From Desulfobacterales bacterium (GTDB lineage Bacteria > Desulfobacterota > Desulfobacteria > Desulfobacterales > JAFDCJ01), in contig JAOZSC010000179.1 in the NCBI GenBank assembly GCA_029939875.1, positions 1 to 6,090 of the forward strand: 6,090 nucleotides of DNA, in the 5' to 3' direction. Within the stretch, counting starts at the first letter, position 1, and each line of letters begins with the position of its first letter. Below are positions 1 to 5,462 of this stretch, piece by piece. Both the position numbers and the translations under genes were made by a program. The notes under the pieces are model-generated. The model worked only from the letters and a program-made list of their open reading frames with translations. It was not told where the DNA came from and ran no database searches.

Positions 1-760
1 CTTCATAGCAGACAATAATTCCACCGGCATCGCGAATGGCCCTGGCGTTTTCACGAATATATACCAGGGTGTTGTCCGGCCGCTTCCAAAATGATTCCAT
101 CCCCTTAATTTCGCTATCGCGCTCGATGCGTTCACGGAATTGCCGTCGCGGATAGTCAGGTGGATATTCAGCGCTTTCAAGATTTATAGCAGCCAGCTGC
201 TCAAAGGAGGAATAACCCAGAATTGTTAATAAGGCCGGATTGGCATCAAGAATTCGGCCGTCAGGGGTGGTACGATAAAAGCCTATGGGCGCATTCTCAA
301 AAATATTTCTAAAACGCTGTTCGCTTTCACGAAGCGCCAGTTCGGTTTGGTGCTGCATCGTCAAGTCCTGGGCAAAAATAGCCACTTTTTCGACATTGCC
401 CTTTGAATCCAGCACCGGGTAAAAGTTGTTATAATAATCTCGTCCCGAACGTACATCGGCAAAACACACCGGCTTGCCGGAAACAAGAACCTCTGTTAAT
501 TTTTCGGTTCTTTTTTCAGCTATTTCAGGCGGCATGAAGCCATAAACGATCTGGCCGATAATGCCTTCTTTGCTTTTACCAAAGCGCTGTGCGGCAATCT
601 CATTTATCGCCAGCACCGTGCCCTTGGTATCGACCAGCATGGCAGACTCCGGCGTGGCGTCGATGAGCGCCTGAATCGTCGCTTGGTTTTCATGCAGGGC
701 CTTTTCCATTTGCTCGCATTGTCTGGAAGTTCTTTTTGGGGTGGCGTTTTTTTTCTCCAT
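1..760 (-). CDS. Tandem-PAS sensory protein, N-terminal part (C-terminus outside window)
   Basis: I translated this from the complementary strand. It is open from ATG at 760 to the left edge (253 codons, no stop), so the protein is incomplete. A strong GGAGG at 768-772 lies 7 nt before the ATG. Residues 10-35 form a charged, probably coiled helix. A first PAS-like domain spans about 27-134 (ATPESAMLVDTKGTVLAINE, then FYPVLDSKGNVEKVAIFAQDLT-type strands). A second spans about 145-253 and starts with the typical linker ESEQRFRNIFENAPIGFY, followed by DGRILDANPALLTILGY. No transmembrane segment or signal peptide is visible, so it is probably cytoplasmic. PAS domains sense ligands, redox state or light and usually sit in front of a histidine kinase, GGDEF or sigma54-activator output. 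The output domain is not in the window, so its enzymatic class is unknown. It lies 51 nt after the RdhA-like gene on the same strand with no visible terminator, suggesting co-transcription. Its base composition is lower in GC than its neighbours (about 47-48% in two sampled lines). Confidence 0.85.
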   Translation of the reverse strand, partial: MEKKNATPKRTSRQCEQMEKALHENQATIQALIDATPESAMLVDTKGTVLAINEIAAQRFGKSKEGIIGQIVYGFMPPEIAEKRTEKLTEVLVSGKPVCFADVRSGRDYYNNFYPVLDSKGNVEKVAIFAQDLTMQHQTELALRESEQRFRNIFENAPIGFYRTTPDGRILDANPALLTILGYSSFEQLAAINLESAEYPPDYPRRQFRERIERDSEIKGMESFWKRPDNTLVYIRENARAIRDAGGIIVCYE

Positions 761-811
761 CTGGCAGCCTCCGGTTAACAAATGCAAAGACTTTTAAAAT
801 CCTTTCATCAA

Positions 812-2257
812 TTATAATCCAGCCCACTTTGGTGCGGCCTTGGGTCGCGGCTTTTTACCGTAGAAAATTTCATCCATGTAAAAAAACAGCCGGCGGGCCC
901 ATTTGTTGCGGACTATCAGGGAAATCACCACCCGGTGGGGAAAAGTTCGCGGGTGACTCCAAGGGCACACCCGCATGCACACGTTGCAGTCGGTTCCCAC
1001 CTTGGCCCAGTAAGCAAAACAGGTCTCGGCATTGAGCTTCCAGCGCGTGGTGCCGTTGACTTCATTTTTATCCCCTTCCGGAATCGACATCGACGGACAG
1101 CAACGCGCACACTTTTTGCACACGCTGCAAAAATCCTCCACACCGATATCCACCGGATGATCGGCCACCAGGGGAAGGTCGGTGGTCACTGCAAAAATTC
1201 TCACCCGTGGGCCAAGTTGCCGGGTAATCAGGTAGCCGAAGCGGCCCATTTCTCCCAGGCCCGCATCCACGGCAGCGGGCACCATCAAAAGATCATAGTG
1301 GCGGCTGTGGTTGGCGGTGGCCGAATAGCCCAGATTGGCAATGTAAGCGGCCAGCTGGGTGGAAATCCAGGCACCCCGGGAATAGCTCAGCGCACTTTCC
1401 ACCACGCTGGGGGTGTGGGGGGCCGTGGCCACCATTTCCCATTCCATCTCGACGGCAAATACAATGGTATAGGGATGTTTCACGGTGATTTCTTTTCCCC
1501 ACTGCTCCCAGCGGTCATAAAAAATTTCTCCGCGACGCGAATACACCCACAGTGGGTTGGTACGGGTGACCCCCACCGTGCCCGCCCCGAGGTGACGTGC
1601 AAACCCCTTGACCCGGGCCGTAGCCTCTTCGGGGCTAGGATCCGGCCGGTGGTTTCCGGCTGTTTGAATATCGGGATGGTAGCTTTCGGGTCGCCCGAAA
1701 TGAGGCGGAATTGAAAAAGCGGCCAACATGGCGGAAACGTTGGGGATCTCGCGCGGTCGGTCGATGGCCCCCGGGGTCCCCAGGATTCCGCCGGCATCCC
1801 TGCGTTTCGCATCCACCTGCTCAAGATGCGGGTGGGCCTGGTAAAACACGCGGTAGTCGTCGGTGCCCGGTCGAATGGCACGATCCCGGGCAAAGGCCTG
1901 TTCACGCTCATCAAAGCGCTTGACATCTCCGGTAATATAACCCTCAAAACCTTTCAGTACCCCGGGATTTGGATCGGTTCTGCGGACCAGGAAAAAAATA
2001 CCGACACCGGTTGCCCCACCGGCGACCAGAAAAATGAAAATTCCCGCCGGCGCGATAAAAAAACCCGCATGATACAGAAAATAGATGCCCGCTTCAACGG
2101 CCACCAGTACAAGGCAAATTACAACCGCCAACCAGGCGGCCCGCGGTTCCCGCTCTTTCAAACTCGCGGCGGCAAAGCCAAGGGTAAACACGATGACACC
2201 GAAGACCAGCACGGCCTGCAAAATCAGCAAAACATCCATCACTGTCCATGACTCCAT
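812..2257 (-). CDS. Reductive dehalogenase (RdhA)-like corrinoid/Fe-S protein with three N-terminal membrane helices
   Basis: The protein has 481 residues. Three hydrophobic helices are visible at about 8-31, 41-63 and 66-91. The loop after helix 1 (KEREPR) and the segment after helix 3 (VRR) are positively charged, predicting N-out/C-in with the catalytic domain in the cytoplasm. The core at 331-363 (AGLGEMGRFGYLIT, then TDLPL) matches the RdhA/QueG corrinoid-reductase fold. Two 4Fe-4S motifs follow: C377-x2-C380-x2-C383-x3-C387-P, and C413 with C424-x2-C427-x3-C431-P-W. RdhA enzymes reductively remove halogens from organohalides with a cobamide cofactor; whether this one does so is unproven. 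Canonical respiratory RdhAs carry a TAT signal and are anchored by RdhB. Here there is no twin-arginine signal and no rdhB beside the gene. It resembles the described group of putative RdhAs with N-terminal membrane helices. QueG is unlikely because of the membrane helices and the C-terminal CPW motif. An in-frame TGA seven codons upstream makes ATG 2257 the first possible start. Its Shine-Dalgarno is weak: GGAGA about 12 nt upstream. Confidence 0.85.
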   Translation of the reverse strand: MESWTVMDVLLILQAVLVFGVIVFTLGFAAASLKEREPRAAWLAVVICLVLVAVEAGIYFLYHAGFFIAPAGIFIFLVAGGATGVGIFFLVRRTDPNPGVLKGFEGYITGDVKRFDEREQAFARDRAIRPGTDDYRVFYQAHPHLEQVDAKRRDAGGILGTPGAIDRPREIPNVSAMLAAFSIPPHFGRPESYHPDIQTAGNHRPDPSPEEATARVKGFARHLGAGTVGVTRTNPLWVYSRRGEIFYDRWEQWGKEITVKHPYTIVFAVEMEWEMVATAPHTPSVVESALSYSRGAWISTQLAAYIANLGYSATANHSRHYDLLMVPAAVDAGLGEMGRFGYLITRQLGPRVRIFAVTTDLPLVADHPVDIGVEDFCSVCKKCARCCPSMSIPEGDKNEVNGTTRWKLNAETCFAYWAKVGTDCNVCMRVCPWSHPRTFPHRVVISLIVRNKWARRLFFYMDEIFYGKKPRPKAAPKWAGL

Positions 2258-2331
2258 ACCCGGAGAGAGTCTCCATCAGGTTTATGGTTTTAAAGAAACG
2301 CTTAAAAAAATGACATCCTGAAAAAAAGTTA

Positions 2332-2360
2332 AATTTAAATCTAAAAACATTTTTCTTCAA
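2332..2360 (-). promoter_or_regulatory. Candidate sigma70 promoter for the RdhA-like gene
   Basis: On the minus strand TTGAAG (2360-2355, 4 of 6 matches to TTGACA) is followed after exactly 17 nt by TAAATT (2337-2332, 4 of 6 matches to TATAAT). Transcription would start near 2325 and leave a leader of about 65-70 nt before the ATG at 2257. The region is AT-rich, so a chance match is possible. Confidence 0.35.
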
Positions 2361-2365
2361 GCCCT

Positions 2366-2393
2366 AAATCAGGTAAATGTCAGATTCTGATTT
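2366..2393. repeat. Inverted repeat AAATCAG-N14-CTGATTT, candidate operator
   Basis: A perfect 7-bp inverted repeat has arms at 2366-2372 and 2387-2393. A second, overlapping 5-bp inverted repeat, TCAGA-T-TCTGA, lies at 2380-2390. The element sits just upstream of the candidate hut -35 box (2400) and just outside the candidate RdhA -35 box (2355-2360). That is a suitable place for a regulator acting on one or both promoters. The regulator is unknown and nothing in the window encodes an obvious DNA-binding protein. Confidence 0.35.
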
Positions 2394-2399
2394 CATACT

Positions 2400-2428
2400 T
2401 TCACAAAAGCGTTTATGTATAGTATACA
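2400..2428 (+). promoter_or_regulatory. Candidate sigma70 promoter for the hut operon
   Basis: TTCACA (2400-2405, 5 of 6 matches to TTGACA) is followed after 17 nt by TATACA (2423-2428, 4 of 6 matches to TATAAT). Transcription would start near 2435, giving a leader of about 50 nt before the urocanase start. The octamer AAGCGTTT (2407-2414) lies in the spacer between the two boxes, where a repressor could act. Confidence 0.4.
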
Positions 2429-2470
2429 GTCTTTGGACCGTGCGCCCCGGCAAACAGGCAACAAAAACAT

Positions 2471-2476
2471 GGAAGG
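2471..2476 (+). promoter_or_regulatory. Ribosome binding site that decides the urocanase start
   Basis: GGAAGG at 2471-2476 touches the first in-frame ATG (2477) directly, which is too close for initiation. It stands 9 nt before the second in-frame ATG (2486). This favours 2486 as the start and removes three residues (MQT) from the longest reading. Confidence 0.6.
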
Positions 2477-2485
2477 ATGCAGACA

Positions 2486-3865
2486 ATGACAAACAACTTG
2501 GATATTTCCCGGGCCATGAAAATACAGCTGGGCGAAATATTGGAAACCCTGCCGGACAGCCCGGAATTCGTTTCCGGCATCCGCCGGGCACCGGCCCGGC
2601 ATTTTACCCTGACGCAAAAAGAAACCGAACTGGCGTTGAAAAACGCCCTGCGCTACATTCCCGAAAAATGGCACCGCACCCTGGCTCCCGAATTTCTGGA
2701 TGAGCTTTTGACCCGCGGGCGCATCTACGGTTACCGCTTCCGGCCGGCCGGACCCATCAAGGGACGGCCCATCGAGGAGTACCGGAGCAGATGCATCGAA
2801 GGCCAGGCGTTTCAGGTGATGATCGACAACAACCTGGATTTTGACGTGGCCCTGTATCCTTACGAACTGGTGACTTACGGGGAAACCGGCCAGGTCTGCC
2901 AGAACTGGATGCAGTATCGGCTGATCAAGCGCTACCTGGAAGCGCTGACCCGGGAGCAGACCCTGGTGGTGGCCTCGGGACATCCGGTGGGACTGTTCGC
3001 CTCATCCCCGCAGGCTCCCCGGGTGATCAACACCAACGCCCTGATGGTGGGCTGTTTCGACGACCAGCAAAACTGGCACCGGGCGATGGCGCTGGGAGTG
3101 GCCAATTACGGCCAGATGACCGCCGGCGGCTGGATGTACATCGGCCCCCAGGGCATCGTACACGGCACTTACAGTACCATCCTCAATGCCGGCCGTGCCA
3201 AACTCGGCATCCCGGAAGACCGGGACCTGACCGGACGCCTGTTTGTCTCATCCGGGCTGGGCGGCATGAGCGGCGCCCAGGGGAAAGCCGTTGAAATCGC
3301 CAACGGTGTCGGCATCTTCGCCGAGGTCGACGACTCACGAATTCAGACCCGTCTGGATCAGGGATGGATCACCCGCGCTGTCCGGGATGCCGCCGAAGCC
3401 TTCGCGCTGGCCGCTGAATATCAGCAGAAAAAAAAGAGCGTCACCATTGCCTTTCACGGCAATGTGGTGGATCTTTTGGAATACGCCGTTGCCAACGACA
3501 TTAAAATCGATTTGCTGTCCGACCAGACTTCCTGCCATGCCGTCTATGAGGGAGGATACTGCCCCCAGGGGGTGTCCTTTGAAGAGCGCACCGAGCTGCT
3601 CAAAAGCGGGCATGCGGGTTTCAAGGAAATGGTGGATACCACCTTGCGGCACCATTATGAACTGATCAATACCCTGACCCGGCGGGGCACTTATTTTTTT
3701 GACTACGGCAACAGTTTTTTAAAGGCTGTCTACGATGCCGGCGTCACCAAAATTTGCAAAAACGGTAAAAATCCCCTGGACGGTTTCATCTTTCAGTCCT
3801 ATGTTGAAGACCTCATGGGGCCGCTCATGTTTGACTCTACGGCCCCTTTCGCTGGGTTTGTTTAA
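2486..3865 (+). CDS. hutU: Urocanate hydratase, N-terminal two thirds (reading frame broken at about 3835)
   Basis: Urocanase adds water to urocanate to give 4-imidazolone-5-propionate, using tightly bound NAD+ as an electrophile; it is a cytoplasmic enzyme of histidine breakdown. Family hallmarks are clear: SGHPVGLFASSPQAPRVI (about residues 164-181 from this start), MTAGGWMYIGPQGIVHGT (211-228), the NAD-binding stretch SSGLGGMSGAQGKAVEIANG (255-274) and AEVD (279-282). After LMFDS the frame goes wrong: the next in-frame residues are TAPFAGFV, then TAA at 3863-3865. Reading one base back instead gives the expected YGPFRWVCLSG, which continues into the C-terminal part. Joined, the protein would be about 680 residues, like animal UROC1 (676) and longer than the roughly 550-residue HutU of Pseudomonas or Bacillus. 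The start at 2486 is chosen for its GGAAGG; 2477 is the upstream alternative. It is the first gene of the operon. As written, this product lacks the active-site cysteine region and should be inactive. Confidence 0.9.
   Translation: MTNNLDISRAMKIQLGEILETLPDSPEFVSGIRRAPARHFTLTQKETELALKNALRYIPEKWHRTLAPEFLDELLTRGRIYGYRFRPAGPIKGRPIEEYRSRCIEGQAFQVMIDNNLDFDVALYPYELVTYGETGQVCQNWMQYRLIKRYLEALTREQTLVVASGHPVGLFASSPQAPRVINTNALMVGCFDDQQNWHRAMALGVANYGQMTAGGWMYIGPQGIVHGTYSTILNAGRAKLGIPEDRDLTGRLFVSSGLGGMSGAQGKAVEIANGVGIFAEVDDSRIQTRLDQGWITRAVRDAAEAFALAAEYQQKKKSVTIAFHGNVVDLLEYAVANDIKIDLLSDQTSCHAVYEGGYCPQGVSFEERTELLKSGHAGFKEMVDTTLRHHYELINTLTRRGTYFFDYGNSFLKAVYDAGVTKICKNGKNPLDGFIFQSYVEDLMGPLMFDSTAPFAGFV
3833..3865 (+). 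other. Frameshift junction within urocanase
   Basis: The upstream frame ends at TAA 3863-3865. The downstream frame (one base back) has a stop TGA at 3832-3834 and is open from 3835. From TAC at 3838 it encodes YGPFRWVCLSG, which fits the family's GFGPFRWVCTSG block in animal UROC1. The change is therefore equivalent to one lost base (or two gained), most likely within GACTCTAC at 3833-3840. A loss from the CCCC run at 3843-3846 would also restore the frame, but would give STAPFRWVC and lose the usual Gly before Pro-Phe. A heptamer C CCT TTC, in the correct zero frame for -1 slippage, lies at 3844-3850. Confidence 0.8.
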
Positions 3866-3906
3866 GCGGCAAAAAACAGGACCTGCAAAAAACCGACCGG
3901 GCGGCC

Positions 3907-4527
3907 ATGGAATGCATTGACCCGGCGCGCAGATTCCAGGACCGGGACAACTATTTGTGGATAAAAAATGCCGCCAAAAACAAACTGGTGGTGGGCACCC
4001 AGGCCCGGATTTTATACCAGGATGCCGAAGGTCGCATGACGATCGCCCTGAAGTTCAACGCCATGGTCCGCAACGGACAGATCGGGCCGGTGATGCTGGG
4101 CCGGGATCACCACGATACCGGTGGCACGGATTCGCCTTTCCGGGAAACAGCAAATATCAAGGACGGCAGCAACATTATGGCCGATATGGCCACCCACTGT
4201 TTTGCCGGCAATGCCGCCCGGGGCATGAGCCTGGTGACTCTGCACAACGGCGGCGGGGTGGGAATCGGGAACGCCATCAACGGTGGTTTTGGCCTGGTGC
4301 TCGACGGCAGCAAACGGGTGGATGCCGTCATCAAAAGCGCCATGGCCTGGGATGTCATGGGAGGCGTTGCCAGAAGAGCCTGGGCCCGCAATGAAAACGC
4401 CCTTGAAACTACCGTCCGGTATAACGAGAGGCGCTCGGACACGGATCACATTACCTTGCCGTTTATCGCCGGTGATGGATTGGTTGAGGCGCTGGTAACG
4501 GAGGCTTTTGCAAAACCCAAAAAGTAA
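3907..4527 (+). CDS. hutU: Urocanate hydratase, C-terminal third (continuation of the broken gene)
   Basis: The coordinates give the first ATG of the downstream frame, but homology extends back to about 3838 (YGPFRWVCLSGKKQDLQKTD). This ATG is therefore an internal methionine of the original protein, not a natural start, and no ribosome binding site was noticed before it. Visible urocanase blocks, numbered from this ATG, are KLVVGTQARILYQDAEGRM (26-44), LGRDHHDTGGTDSPFRET (64-81) and LHNGGGVGIGNAINGGFGLV (112-131). The cysteine in FRWVC (codon 3859-3861) aligns with the active-site cysteine block of bacterial HutU and lies upstream of this ATG, so the fragment alone cannot be a working enzyme. 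No further stops or frame changes are seen to the TAA at 4525-4527, which argues for a recent mutation or a sequencing/assembly error rather than an old pseudogene. The stop is 17 nt before ftcD. Confidence 0.88.
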   Translation: MECIDPARRFQDRDNYLWIKNAAKNKLVVGTQARILYQDAEGRMTIALKFNAMVRNGQIGPVMLGRDHHDTGGTDSPFRETANIKDGSNIMADMATHCFAGNAARGMSLVTLHNGGGVGIGNAINGGFGLVLDGSKRVDAVIKSAMAWDVMGGVARRAWARNENALETTVRYNERRSDTDHITLPFIAGDGLVEALVTEAFAKPKK

Positions 4528-4544
4528 ATTGTTAGGAGAAAAAA

Positions 4545-5450
4545 ATGCCTGCGGTTAAAAAACTACTGGAATGTGTGCCCAACTTCAGCGAGGGCCGGGA
4601 CCTGGAAAAAATTGAAAAAATCGTGGAACCTTTCCGGGCAAAACAAGGTGTCAAACTGCTGGACTATCAACGCGATAAAGATCACAACCGCCTGGTGGTG
4701 ACGGTAGTCGGACAACCCGGTCCCTTGAAGGAGGCCGTGGTCGACGCGGTGGGAGCGGCCATTGAGCTCATCGATATGCGCACCCACCAGGGCCAGCACC
4801 CCCGCATGGGCGCCGTGGACGTGATCCCCTTCATCCCGGTTAAAAATATCACCGTGGCCGAGACGGTGAAATTTTCCAAAGCAGTTGCCGCTGCGCTGGC
4901 ACAGCGCTACCAACTACCCATATTCTTATACGAGCAATCCGCCGACCGCCCGGAAAGGCGTAACCTGGCGGTCATCCGCAAGGGCCAGTTCGAGGGCATG
5001 GCCAAAAAAATTAAACAACCGCAATGGGCTCCGGACTTTGGCCCGGCGCAGATCCACCCCACTGCGGGCGTGACGGCCATGGGAGCGCGCATGCCCCTGG
5101 TGGCGTATAACGTCAACCTGGACACCGACAATCTGGAAATCGCCGACCATATCGCCAGGACAGTACGGCACATCGGCGGGGGACTAAGGTATTGCAAAGC
5201 CATCGGCATCGCGTTACAGGACAGGGGCATCGTCCAGGTTTCCATGAACATGACCGACTATTCCCAGACCGCCCTGTACCGGGCCTTTGAACTGATTCGC
5301 ATCGAGGCTCGCCGATACGGCGTCAACGTCGTGGGCAGCGAGGTCATCGGCCTGGTACCCATGGAGGCCCTTATCGATACGGCAGCCTACTATCTGGGGC
5401 TGGAGCAATTTTCCATGGACCAGGTGCTGGAAGCGCGCATCTGGGAATAA
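4545..5450 (+). CDS. ftcD: Glutamate formimidoyltransferase (transferase-only FtcD)
   Basis: The enzyme moves the formimino group of N-formimino-L-glutamate to tetrahydrofolate, giving glutamate and 5-formimino-THF; it is cytoplasmic and closes the histidine pathway begun by HutU and HutI. The 301 residues match the formiminotransferase part of animal FTCD: ECVPNFSEGR (9-18), DHNRLVVTVVG (46-56), QHPRMGAVDVIPFIPV (84-99) and GARMPLVAYNVNLDT (180-194). H85 in QHPRMG corresponds to His82 of the animal enzyme, the proposed catalytic base. The protein ends after this module (ARIWE), so the cyclodeaminase domain fused to it in animals is absent. A separate cyclodeaminase would be needed to turn formimino-THF into methenyl-THF; none is in the window. 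The start is well supported by AGGAG at 4534-4538 with a 6-nt spacer. It lies 17 nt after urocanase and 12 nt before hutI, so it is almost certainly co-transcribed. No frame problems are seen. Confidence 0.94.
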   Translation: MPAVKKLLECVPNFSEGRDLEKIEKIVEPFRAKQGVKLLDYQRDKDHNRLVVTVVGQPGPLKEAVVDAVGAAIELIDMRTHQGQHPRMGAVDVIPFIPVKNITVAETVKFSKAVAAALAQRYQLPIFLYEQSADRPERRNLAVIRKGQFEGMAKKIKQPQWAPDFGPAQIHPTAGVTAMGARMPLVAYNVNLDTDNLEIADHIARTVRHIGGGLRYCKAIGIALQDRGIVQVSMNMTDYSQTALYRAFELIRIEARRYGVNVVGSEVIGLVPMEALIDTAAYYLGLEQFSMDQVLEARIWE

Positions 5451-5462
5451 AAGGAAGAACTT

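Larger units (their letters stand above)
2258..2485. promoter_or_regulatory. AT-rich divergent intergenic region between the RdhA-like gene and the hut operon
   Basis: These 228 bases contain no convincing gene. The middle part (about 2280-2430) is markedly AT-rich compared with the GC-rich genes on both sides. Both flanking genes start outward from here, so the region must carry both promoters. It holds candidate sigma70-type promoters in each direction, an AAATCAG/CTGATTT inverted repeat (2366-2393) and a 10-bp palindrome TTAAATTTAA (2329-2338). The octamer AAGCGTTT occurs once on each strand. No tRNA, riboswitch or terminator was recognised. Confidence 0.7.

Noticed and set aside
761..811. 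A small RdhB-type membrane anchor gene next to the RdhA-like gene
   Set aside because: Only 51 nt separate it from the PAS gene, and the upstream intergenic region has no hydrophobic small ORF in the right place.
935..1714. A long plus-strand open frame (259 codons) opposite the RdhA-like gene
   Set aside because: It is antisense to a gene with clear Fe-S motifs and membrane helices; its translation has no recognisable domain and it arises from the GC-rich codon pattern of the real gene.
812..2257. Epoxyqueuosine reductase (QueG) as the identity of the 481-residue protein
   Set aside because: QueG shares the corrinoid/Fe-S core but is a soluble protein without three N-terminal membrane helices; the spacing of the second cysteine motif and the CPW ending fit RdhA better.
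2469..2489. Six-codon mini-ORF (MEGCRQ) whose stop overlaps the urocanase ATG as ATGA
   Set aside because: It could suggest a leader peptide with coupled translation, but it has no good ribosome binding site and no histidine codons, so chance is the simpler explanation.
2393..2983. Minus-strand open frame of 196 codons over the urocanase start
   Set aside because: It lies opposite well-conserved urocanase sequence and the candidate hut promoter, and shows no recognisable motif.
3866..3900. Two A6 runs after the urocanase frame switch as the cause of the shift
   Set aside because: The conserved downstream frame is already established by 3838-3861 (YGPFRWVC), before either run, so these homopolymers are not the site of the change.
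3907..4527. An independent gene starting at ATG 3907
   Set aside because: Urocanase homology continues without a break upstream of this ATG to about 3838, so it is the displaced C-terminal part of the same gene.
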